A DNA stretch of 20,463 nt. Origin: JAKAIY01 sp036258195. GTDB taxonomy: Bacteria; Chloroflexota; Ktedonobacteria; Ktedonobacterales; JADMIN01. Below are positions 13,697 to 20,463 of this stretch, one piece after another. Under the pieces are notes generated by a model that saw only the letters and a program-made list of their open reading frames with translations, had not been told where the DNA came from and did not search any database. The DNA is taken from contig DATAED010000243.1 in assembly GCA_036258195.1 (NCBI GenBank), positions 1 to 20,463 on the forward strand, read 5' to 3'. Positions within the stretch are counted from its first letter, which is position 1. Each line of letters starts with the position of its first letter. Both the position numbers and the translations under genes were made by a program.

Positions 13697-14734
13697 ATGA
13701 CGGTTGAGATTACCGCGGATATGGTCATCCACGACGTGGTGAGCAAGTATCCGCAGACGGTTAAAGTGTTTCAGGGCCACGGTCTGCCCTGCACAGCGTG
13801 TCAGGTGGGCGCGCGCGAGACGGTGGCGGCCGGCGCGCGCACGCATCGGCTGGCGGTGGAGTCATTGCTCGGCGACCTGAATCGCGTAGCCAATGGCCAG
13901 GAAGCCGAGGGCATCAAGCCCGCCACCAAGGCGCCGGTTGGCCGCGGCATCCCGCTGAACATCATGAGCCAGGGCGCCTCCAGCACGGGCATCCGCAACA
14001 TCGTCGCTATCATGAGCGGCAAGGGCGGCGTGGGCAAGTCGCTGGTGACGGGGCTGATCGCCATCTCACTCCAGCGCCAGGGCCTCAAGGTCGGCATTCT
14101 CGATGGCGACATCACTGGCCCCAGCATCGCCAAAGAGTTTGGCGTGCGCGGCGTCCCCACCAAGAGCGAGGGTGGCATTGATGCGCTGCGCTCGGTCGGC
14201 GGCATCAAGATCGTCTCGATGAATATGTTCCTGCCCGACGCCACCGATCCCGTCGTCTGGCGCGGCCCGATGATCTCCAGCGCCATCAAGCAGTTCTACA
14301 GCGATGTAGATTGGGGCAAGCTCGACTTCTTGCTGGTGGATCTGCCGCCTGGCACCTCGGATGAGGCCATGACCGTCATGCAATCCCTGCCGGTGGACGG
14401 CGTGGTCATCGTCTCGTCGCCGCAGATGCTGGCCACCGAGATCGTCGTCAAGTGCATCAAGATGGTGCAGACGATGAAGGGCAAGGTCATCGGCCTGGTG
14501 GAGAATATGGCCTACCTGACGATGCCCGACGGCTCGCGCAACGAGCTGTTCGGCCCCAGCAACGGCGCGGAGCTGGTCGCCATGACAGGCGCTCCGCTGC
14601 TGGCGCAACTGCCCATCGACCCGGAGATCGCGATGCTCTGCGACGCGGGCAAGCTGGAGGACTACAACAGCGATTCCTTTGATACGCTGGCCTCCAACTT
14701 CACCAAGTCGCTCAAGCTGGCCGCCGCGCGCTAG
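13697..14734 (+). CDS. mrp: Mrp/NBP35-family P-loop ATPase with N-terminal DUF1858-like domain
   Basis: A 345-residue protein of the ApbC/Mrp/Nbp35 group, cytoplasmic ATPases that carry and deliver iron-sulfur clusters. Residues 1-65 form a DUF1858-type domain (ITADMVIHDVVSKYPQTVKVF, then GHGLPCTAC with Cys32 and Cys35). The ATPase follows with the deviant Walker A SGKGGVGKS (107-115), DGDITGPS (136-143), WRGPM (188-192) and LLVDLPPGTSDE (212-223). After VENMAYL (268-274) canonical members have a CPxC cluster site, but here the sequence is TMPDGS, with no Cys. The only CxxC is in the N-terminal domain. GGGAGA lies about 7 nt before the ATG at 13697. The gene has its own promoter and is followed by a hairpin, so it is probably monocistronic. 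Confidence 0.93.
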   Translation: MTVEITADMVIHDVVSKYPQTVKVFQGHGLPCTACQVGARETVAAGARTHRLAVESLLGDLNRVANGQEAEGIKPATKAPVGRGIPLNIMSQGASSTGIRNIVAIMSGKGGVGKSLVTGLIAISLQRQGLKVGILDGDITGPSIAKEFGVRGVPTKSEGGIDALRSVGGIKIVSMNMFLPDATDPVVWRGPMISSAIKQFYSDVDWGKLDFLLVDLPPGTSDEAMTVMQSLPVDGVVIVSSPQMLATEIVVKCIKMVQTMKGKVIGLVENMAYLTMPDGSRNELFGPSNGAELVAMTGAPLLAQLPIDPEIAMLCDAGKLEDYNSDSFDTLASNFTKSLKLAAAR

Positions 14735-14754
14735 GCGTGGGCTGACAGCGCACG

Positions 14755-14790
14755 AACGCCCCTCTCACCATCGTCGTGAGGGGGGCGTTT
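14755..14790 (+). terminator. Terminator-like hairpin after mrp
   Basis: A 14-bp inverted repeat (14755-14768 with 14776-14789, one T-G wobble, 7-nt loop) begins 20 nt past the mrp stop. Only three T residues follow, so it is strong in stem but weak in U-tract. Confidence 0.7.
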
Positions 14791-14903
14791 GCGCGCCCGG
14801 CGCCGCCTGCACGGGCGCGTGGCACGGCATGTGCGCAACCCACGCACGAGCGCCGATACAGGACAAAGAAGCTCCTGCCGGCGCAGGCGATAAGGATGCG
14901 CGC

Positions 14904-16404
14904 ATGTCGACCCAACGCGAAGCCGTCAGGCGACGGTGGTTCGTCGTGCCCGGCGACGTCAACCTCGGCGCGGCGCTCAGCTCGTCCGGCTGGCGCGCGC
15001 CTGCGCGCGGGCTGGCGGCGGCTGTGCAATCCCCTGCTATGCGGGGAGGCGTCTTCGTCGCAGCCATCGCCGCGCTGCTAACCATCCTGTTTCATCTCAA
15101 CCGCCCGCAACCTTTCATCCCGTACCATGACACCTATGAGTACGTCAATCGCGCCAATAGCATCCTGTCGGGTGGGCCACTGGTGGATCCCATTCGCCTG
15201 CCGGGCTATCCGCTGCTGCTGGCGCTGGTCTTCGCCTTCGTAGGCAGGAGCAACTTCGCCGCCGCCGAGGCGCTGCAGAATGTGCTGTTCATCGCCACAG
15301 CGGTCGCGGTCTACGCGCTGGCCTGGCGCATCTGGCGCGATGTACGGCTGGCGGCGCTGGTGGGGGCGCTCTTTGGCGCGAACCTCTACCTCTACTCGTA
15401 CTTCCGGGCGATCCTCTCGGATGGATTGGGAGCATTGCTGATAGCAGGGCTGGCGCTGGCGGTCGTGTACTTTCTGGAGCGCCCCCGGCGTCGCACGCTT
15501 CTGGCCAGTGGCGGCGCTCTGCTTCGGCGCGATCATCACGCGCGGCGAGTGGGTCATCGCGCCGCTCGTCCTGTTCCCGTACCTGCTGCTGGTGGCGTAT
15601 CGGCGCGGCGTCGCGCGCCGACTGCTGGCGCCGATGGGCGGCGCGCTGCTCGTCATCTATGGCGCTGTCGTGAGCTACATGGCGCTCAATGCGCGCGTCA
15701 ATGGCTACTTCGGCCTGACCGACGCGACCAATATCAACCTCTATGGCAAGGTCATGCAGTATCGCATGCAGAGTCAGGCGCCGTCGTCCTTCGCGCGCAT
15801 CGCCGCCGCCACCGAGCAGTTCACGCGGCACGGCCTGATCGATCCCTGGAGCATCTACTGGCGCGACCACTCGCTGGCCGGGCGCCATTTCGCGCACATG
15901 GGGGCGTATGCGCAGGCCATCATCCTCCACCACCCCGGCGAGTACGTGGCGCGCTCGCTGCCACTGTCATATATCTCGCTCTACGACGCCTACGTCTTCG
16001 GCGGCTTCAGTCACAGTGGCCCGCTGGCGGGGCTGATCGGCACGATCCAGAGCGGCTCGATGGTGGTCTACCCGCTGTTCATGCTGTTTCCACTCTGCGC
16101 GGCGCTTTGGCTGGCGCTGGCGCGGCGCGGCGCTCGCAGGCGCGTGGGCGTCTGCGCCGGCATCCGCGCGGAGGTGTATGGCGCGCTCTCGCTGATGTCG
16201 CTCTATGCGCTGGCCGTCACTACGATGACCTCCTACAGCGAGTATGGCCGCCTGCACCTGGCCTTCGATCCGCTGATGCTGATCGTGGTGATCGGCAGCC
16301 TCGCAGCGTTGGTCGACGGGTGGCGGCGCCGCTCCATCGCTGCTCAGTCTGCGCAGCGCTACAACTCCATCACGGCATACAACCTGGCGCGCAGGGGCAC
16401 GTAG
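14904..16404 (+). pseudogene. GT-C-like polytopic membrane glycosyltransferase, split by a frameshift
   Basis: The first part reads in one frame from ATG 14904: a hydrophilic N-terminus, a membrane segment (GGVFVAAIAALLTILFHL), then the loop FIPYHDTYEYVNRANSILSGG and DPIRLPGYPLLLALVFAF, as in ArnT/PMT-like family-39 enzymes that use lipid-linked sugars, where an Asp in the first outer loop is catalytic. The second part, ITRGEWVIAPLVLFPYLLLVAYRR to NLARRGT, continues one base forward and ends at TAG 16402-16404. The forward frame has a stop at 15442-15444, so the switch lies after that and before about 15525. The C5 run at 15482-15486 or GGCGGC near 15510 are likely sites. Removing one base gives a 499-residue protein. 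It may be a recent pseudogene or a sequencing or assembly error. AAGGA precedes the ATG. Confidence 0.78.
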
Positions 16405-16451
16405 ATTGGGTAGGAGATGAGACGCCACCCGCAACGAGGAGGACTGGCTCG

Positions 16452-18026
16452 ATGGAACATCCGCTCAGCCGCGCGCATCGCGTGCCCGCATCGAGACGTA
16501 GCGCCGCTCTGGCCGCCGCGCTGCTGCTCGCTCTCGCGCTGACCATCGCCCTCGGCGCCACCGCGACGCCGACAGCGCAGGCCAGCGCCGAGACTCCTGC
16601 TGTCTCCACGCTGCCAGCCTGCCAGACCTACACACCGAGCCGCCACATCTACGATTGCGCTGGATTACTCACGACCGATGAGGTCAGCGCGCTCGAAGTG
16701 AAGGCGCAGACCGTGCAGCGCGCCGGGGCGCCAGTGGTCGTCTATCTACAGGCCAAAGACGCCAGCCATGACCAGACCCTGCAAGATGCCGCCGATCTGA
16801 TGGCGCGCTGGGATGTGGAATCGCAGCCGGGCGCCAAGGATGGCCTCGTCATCATGCTGAACCTGAAGCCGGGCGATCTGCGCCACGGCCAGGTGGCGCT
16901 CTATTCCGGGGCCACGCTGCTGGCGGGCGCGCTGCCACAGGATGAGCTGAGCCGCATCTATCAGGATGTCATGCTGCCCGATCTGGAGGCGGGCCAGACG
17001 GCCAGCGGCATCGGCGCAGGGCTGGATGCGGCGGCGACGGATCTGCGCGCCGGGCATCCCGTGACGCCAGCGCCCGCCGGGCAGGGCGTCGCCCGCGCCA
17101 TCGGGACGATCCCGCTGAATATCGCGGCGGCGCTGCTGCTGCTGGTGGCGCTGGGGCTGGGGCTGGCTTCATGGCGGCGTGACCGCGCCACGGCGGAGGC
17201 GGCGCTCGTCCCCACAGCGACGCCCCCGCAGGCGCTGACTCCGGCGGTGGCGGGCGCGCTGGTCAGCGGCACGGTGGGCCGCCCACAGATGGAGGCCACC
17301 ATCCTCGACTTCGCACGACGCGGCCTGCTGAGCATGGAGCAGACTTCGCCACGCCAGGCGCAGATACGTCTGCTCAGCGACGGGCGTGGGTTGACGGGCT
17401 ACGAGCGGGCGTTGTGGCAGTCGCTGGCGGCTCACGCGAACTCGGAGGGCGTCATCCCCGCCGAGAGCATGTATCGAGTGACGACAAGCTGGCAGCCCGC
17501 GATGGATGCGCTGTGGGGCATGCTGCTCGACCGCGGCTGGTTTGACCGCGAGCGCAACAAGAAGCGCGCGCCACTGATCGTCGTGATGGCGATTGGCGTC
17601 GCGCTGGCGCTGGCCGGTGTCATCCTCGGCGCGCTGGCCGAGCAGCCGTGGCCCTTCATCGCGGCGGCCATCAGCCTGATCGCCGCTGGCGCCGCGCTGG
17701 GCTTCATGCTGGCGATTCCAGCCGTCACGCCGCTGGGCCGCGAGGCAGGGCAGGACGCGCGCAACTACTTCGCTGGCCTGCGCGCGGACCTGCCGGGCGC
17801 CAATGTCGGCGATGCGCTGCCGTGGCTAGTGGGCGCGGGACTGGCCACCGCCTTCGCGCAACGCCTGCGCGCCGCCAGCTCCAACTCAGCCACTGGATTC
17901 GCAGCGGTCTATCCCATCTGGCTGCTGGCGCAGACCAGCATGACGCCACCTGCCGCCTCATCGGGCGCAGTAGCGGGAGCGGTGGGCGCTGCAGCGGGCG
18001 GCGGCGGAGCAGGCGGCGCCTTCTGA
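16452..18026 (+). CDS. TPM-domain membrane protein with signal peptide
   Basis: A 524-residue exported membrane protein. Residues 14-36 are the hydrophobic core of a signal peptide ending near AQASA. A TPM domain (about 65-198) follows: HIYDCAGLLTTDEVSALEVKAQ, VVVYLQA, DGLVIMLNL, and the helical end DELSRIYQDVMLPDLEAGQTASGIGAGLDAA. Next comes a membrane segment near 218-240, closed by WRRDR. The cytoplasmic part (about 250-370) resembles the DUF2207-type modules often paired with TPM, with VGRPQMEATILDFARRGLL. Two more membrane spans follow, and a Gly/Ala-rich tail ends GGGGAGGAF, as is common for TPM proteins. TPM proteins are linked to membrane quality control and phosphatase-like activity, but no function can be fixed here. 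GAGGAGGA lies before the ATG at 16452. The upstream frame is open without a stop for over 1.7 kb, but it runs through the other gene out of frame. Confidence 0.85.
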   Translation: MEHPLSRAHRVPASRRSAALAAALLLALALTIALGATATPTAQASAETPAVSTLPACQTYTPSRHIYDCAGLLTTDEVSALEVKAQTVQRAGAPVVVYLQAKDASHDQTLQDAADLMARWDVESQPGAKDGLVIMLNLKPGDLRHGQVALYSGATLLAGALPQDELSRIYQDVMLPDLEAGQTASGIGAGLDAAATDLRAGHPVTPAPAGQGVARAIGTIPLNIAAALLLLVALGLGLASWRRDRATAEAALVPTATPPQALTPAVAGALVSGTVGRPQMEATILDFARRGLLSMEQTSPRQAQIRLLSDGRGLTGYERALWQSLAAHANSEGVIPAESMYRVTTSWQPAMDALWGMLLDRGWFDRERNKKRAPLIVVMAIGVALALAGVILGALAEQPWPFIAAAISLIAAGAALGFMLAIPAVTPLGREAGQDARNYFAGLRADLPGANVGDALPWLVGAGLATAFAQRLRAASSNSATGFAAVYPIWLLAQTSMTPPAASSGAVAGAVGAAAGGGGAGGAF

Positions 18027-18035
18027 GCCGAGCCG

Positions 18036-19556
18036 CTAGCCCTCCCTGCCGATGAAATACCACGGCTTGACGGGCTCATCGGTCAGGTCGGCCATCACAT
18101 GCTTGATCTGGGTGTAGTCCTCCAGCGCGTAGAACGACATATCTTTGCCGAAGCCACTCTGCTTGTAGCCACCGTGGGGCATCTCGGAGGCGATGGCGAT
18201 GTGCTCATTGACCCAGACCGTGCCTGCCTGGATGCGCGCCGCCATGCGGTTGGCGCGGAAGACATCGCGCGTCCAGACGGAGGCGGCCAGCCCGTAGATA
18301 GTGTCGTTCGCCAGGCGCGTGCCCTCGTCTTCGTCGCCAAAGGGCAGCACACACAGCGCCGGGCCAAAGACCTCCTGCTGCACGATCTCATCGCCCTGGC
18401 TGGTCGGCAGCAGGACGGTGGGCGCGTAGTAGAAGCCGTTCGCCAGCGCCGGATCAACGGGCCGCACGCCGCCCGCCACGATGCGCGCGCCAGCCGCTCG
18501 CGCCCGCTCTACGAAGCCTTCCACCCGCTCGCGCTGAGCGGCGGAGATCAGCGGGCCGACCTCGGTGGCGGGATCGTCGGGCGGGCCGACCCGCACGCGC
18601 GCGACAATGGCCAGCAGCCGCTCCAGAAACGCATCGAAGACCTCGCGCTGGCAATAGACGCGCGTGGCGGCGGTGCAATCCTGCCCGCAGTTGATGTAGG
18701 CGCCCATCACCGCGCCGTGGGCGGCAGCGTCGAGGTTGGCGTCGGCGAAGACCACGAACGGCGCCTTGCCGCCCAGCTCCAGGTGCAACTTCTTCACCGT
18801 CTCCGACGCCACCCGCATGATGTCTTTGCCGGTCGTCGTGTCGCCGGTCAGCGAGATCATGCGCACCAGCGGATGCCCACAGAGCGCCGCGCCTATCTCA
18901 GCGCCGCGCCCCGTCACGACATTGAGAACGCCCGCTGGCAGCCCGGCGCGCTCGGCGAGGTCGGCCAGCGCCAGCGCAGTCAGCGGCGTGACGGTGGCGG
19001 GCTTCAGCACGACGGTATTGCCAGCGGCCAGCGCGGGCATGATCTTCCAGATGGCCATGTTGAGCGGGTAGTTCCACGGGGCGATGGAGGCGACCACGCC
19101 AAGCGGCTCACGGCGAATCGAGCTTTGGTAGCCGGGCAGATATTCGGCCTGACCCAGCGTCGTCATCACGCGGCAGGCGCCCGCGAAGTAGCGCGCGTTG
19201 TCAATCGAGAAGGCGACATCGAAGTTGCGCGCCATCGTGATCGGCTTGCCAGTGTTGCGGCTTTCGAGCTGCGCCAGCTCCTCCGCCTCGGCGGCCATCA
19301 GGTCAGCCAGGCGAGTGAGTACCTCGCTGCGCTGGGCAGGCGTCAGCCCGCTCCAGCGACCATCCGCGAAGGCCTCATGCGCGGCCTGAACGGCGGCGTC
19401 GACATCCGCCACGCCAGCGGCGGCGATCTCGGCGATTTGCTCGCCCGTCGCGGGATTGATCGCTGCGATGCGCTCGCCAGAGCGGGCCTCGCGCCACGCG
19501 CCGCCGATATAGAGCTTGTGCGCGGTCGCCCCCGCCAGCATGCTTGCCACCGACAT
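18036..19556 (-). CDS. patD: Aldehyde dehydrogenase, gamma-aminobutyraldehyde dehydrogenase type (PatD-like)
   Basis: A 506-residue cytoplasmic NAD-dependent aldehyde dehydrogenase. Active-site elements are SIAPWNYP with Asn161, Lys185 in VLKPA, LTGDTTTG (the Rossmann glycine region), LELGGKAP with general base Glu260, GQDCTAATRVY with nucleophile Cys294, and EVFGPALCV near 390. The blocks FFAGA-like YFAGA, RREPLGVVASIAPWNYPLNMAIWK, NCGQDCTAA, SEMPHGGYKQSGFGKDMSFYALEDYTQIKHVM are those of E. coli YdcW/PatD, which oxidises 4-aminobutanal in putrescine breakdown. Close relatives act on betaine aldehyde and similar substrates, so specificity is inferred. AGGAGG lies about 9 nt before the ATG at 19556. 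It follows the second dehydrogenase by 30 bp, so the two probably form an operon. Its end is 9 bp from the convergent TPM gene, with no clear terminator. Confidence 0.9.
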   Translation of the reverse strand: MSVASMLAGATAHKLYIGGAWREARSGERIAAINPATGEQIAEIAAAGVADVDAAVQAAHEAFADGRWSGLTPAQRSEVLTRLADLMAAEAEELAQLESRNTGKPITMARNFDVAFSIDNARYFAGACRVMTTLGQAEYLPGYQSSIRREPLGVVASIAPWNYPLNMAIWKIMPALAAGNTVVLKPATVTPLTALALADLAERAGLPAGVLNVVTGRGAEIGAALCGHPLVRMISLTGDTTTGKDIMRVASETVKKLHLELGGKAPFVVFADANLDAAAHGAVMGAYINCGQDCTAATRVYCQREVFDAFLERLLAIVARVRVGPPDDPATEVGPLISAAQRERVEGFVERARAAGARIVAGGVRPVDPALANGFYYAPTVLLPTSQGDEIVQQEVFGPALCVLPFGDEDEGTRLANDTIYGLAASVWTRDVFRANRMAARIQAGTVWVNEHIAIASEMPHGGYKQSGFGKDMSFYALEDYTQIKHVMADLTDEPVKPWYFIGREG

Positions 19557-19586
19557 GATGCTCGCCCTCCTGAAACTACGCCTTCT

Positions 19587-20463
19587 CTACCAGCGCGCGG
19601 TGATGACGCGGCGCTCGGTGTAGAAGTTGACTGCGTCCATGCCGGTGGCGTGGAGGTCGCCGTAGAACGACTGCTTCCACCCGGCGAAGGGAAACCACGC
19701 CACCGGCCCTGGCACGCCGATGTTGACGCCGACCATCCCCGCCTCGATGCGCGTCTGGAACGTGCGGGCCGCCGCGCCGCTGGTGGTGCAGATGACGGCG
19801 GCGTTGCCGAAGCGCGAGCGATTGGCCAGCGCGATGGCGTCGTCCAGCGTCGGCGCGGACATCACGCTGAGCACCGGGCCGAAGATCTCCTCGCGGGCCA
19901 GGCTCATCTCTGGCTGTACCTCCGTGAAGATGGAGGGGCGCAGGTAGTAGCCGCCATCCTGCTGCTCTTCGGCGCTCCCGCGGCCATCCAGCGCCAGCCG
20001 CGCGCCTTCCTCCACGCCCCGCGCGATGGCCTCGCGCACCCGCGCCCGATGCTCAGAGCGGATCACCGGCCCCATCTCGGTCGCGGAGTCGGCGCCGTCG
20101 CCCACATGCAGCGCGCGGGCGCGCTCCACCAGCAGCGGCATGAGCCGCTCCGCAGCGTCGCCGACCGTCACCACCACGCTGCTCGCCAGGCAGCGCTCGC
20201 CCGCATTGCCAAACGCCGAGGAGAGTACGATCTCCGCCGCCTGCGGCATGTTGGCGTCGGGCGCGACGATCACAAAGTTCTTGGCGCCCGCCAGCGCCTG
20301 CACACGCTTGCCGTGCGCCGCTGCCGTGGCGTAGACGTAGGCCGCCACGGGCTGCGAGCCGACGAACGACACCGCCGCGATCTGCGGATCACTCAGCAGC
20401 GCATCCACCACCGCCTTCGCGCCGTGGACGACGCTGAGGACGCCTGCGGGCAGCCCGGCCTCC
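19587..20463 (-). CDS. mmsA: Methylmalonate-semialdehyde dehydrogenase (CoA-acylating), 5' end beyond the window
   Basis: The visible 290 or so C-terminal residues are of the MmsA type. They start at the right edge with EAGLPAGVLSVVHGAKAVVDALL, then SFVGSQPVAAYVYATAAAHGKRVQALAGAKNF, where the usual ELGG glutamate is absent, as expected for this CoA-dependent family. GNAGERCLASS carries the catalytic Cys, followed by EMGPVI, EEIFGPVLSV and NIGVPGPVAWFPFAGWKQSFYGDLHATGMDAVNFYTERRVIT, a block diagnostic for MmsA. The reaction is oxidative decarboxylation of methylmalonate or malonate semialdehyde to propionyl- or acetyl-CoA in valine, inositol or beta-alanine breakdown. About 200 N-terminal residues lie outside the window. 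It is upstream of, and probably co-transcribed with, the PatD-like gene. A role in valine degradation would suit a nearby branched-chain-type importer, but that is only suggestive. Confidence 0.92.
   Translation of the reverse strand, partial: EAGLPAGVLSVVHGAKAVVDALLSDPQIAAVSFVGSQPVAAYVYATAAAHGKRVQALAGAKNFVIVAPDANMPQAAEIVLSSAFGNAGERCLASSVVVTVGDAAERLMPLLVERARALHVGDGADSATEMGPVIRSEHRARVREAIARGVEEGARLALDGRGSAEEQQDGGYYLRPSIFTEVQPEMSLAREEIFGPVLSVMSAPTLDDAIALANRSRFGNAAVICTTSGAAARTFQTRIEAGMVGVNIGVPGPVAWFPFAGWKQSFYGDLHATGMDAVNFYTERRVITARW

Noticed and set aside
14679..18026. A single 1115-residue plus-strand open frame
   Set aside because: It is a chance read-through. The middle third (about 15520-16450) is arginine/alanine-rich nonsense, while the next frame encodes the real membrane protein. 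The ends belong to two different genes with their own starts and ribosome sites.
1..20463. Mobile element, prophage, toxin-antitoxin or defence system
   Set aside because: No transposase, integrase, nuclease, methyltransferase, toxin or antitoxin pattern is visible in any of the real genes. The window reads as core metabolism with small repeats.

Overview
This is a GC-rich window (by eye above 60 %) of bacterial chromosome carrying ordinary but coherent acyl-CoA metabolism. No tRNA, rRNA, CRISPR array, transposase, integrase or phage gene is visible. Small GC-rich palindromic repeats, short tandem repeats, an Mrp ATPase with an N-terminal DUF1858-like domain, a dodecin, and a mix of genes resembling actinobacterial and proteobacterial families suggest a Chloroflexota (Ktedonobacteria/Thermomicrobia-like) or deep actinobacterial genome. 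That assignment is inference from protein flavour only.

Layout. Positions 1-65 hold the 3' tail of a plus-strand gene. From 309 to 13307 all twelve genes lie on the minus strand. In transcription order (right to left) they are: an IclR regulator, an acyl-CoA dehydrogenase, livF, livG, livH, livM, livK, an alpha/beta hydrolase, a glutaryl-CoA-dehydrogenase/ACX4-like acyl-CoA dehydrogenase, a MaoC-type hydratase, a PhaZ-type intracellular polyhydroxyalkanoate (PHA) depolymerase, a dodecin, and a FabG/PhaB-type ketoacyl reductase. livF/livG and livH/livM overlap by 4 bp (ATGA). A consensus-like sigma70 promoter (13388-13416) drives iclR and probably the genes behind it. The larger gaps (470 bp before the second dehydrogenase, 232 and 278 bp further on) suggest several transcription units.

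From 13697 the genes run on the plus strand: an Mrp/NBP35-family ATPase with its own extended -10 promoter and a terminator-like hairpin; a polytopic GT-C-like membrane protein split by a one-base frameshift; and a secreted/membrane TPM-domain protein. Two minus-strand aldehyde dehydrogenases, a gamma-aminobutyraldehyde type and a truncated methylmalonate-semialdehyde type, converge on this group and run off the right edge.

How it fits together. The Liv-type importer, IclR regulator, two acyl-CoA dehydrogenases, R-hydratase, ketoacyl reductase and PHA depolymerase look like uptake and beta-oxidation of a carboxylic or amino acid, linked to turnover of stored polyester. The CoA ligase and PHA synthase are not in the window, so the substrate is unknown. 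The most notable points are: an Mrp that lacks the C-terminal cysteine pair but has a CxxC in its added N-terminal domain; a 19-bp direct repeat with palindromic cores upstream of that gene; a dodecin lacking the flavin-stacking residues; an acyl-CoA dehydrogenase with Asp at the usual catalytic Glu position; and two short tandem-repeat arrays in gene spacers. I found no convincing new defence or mobile system.
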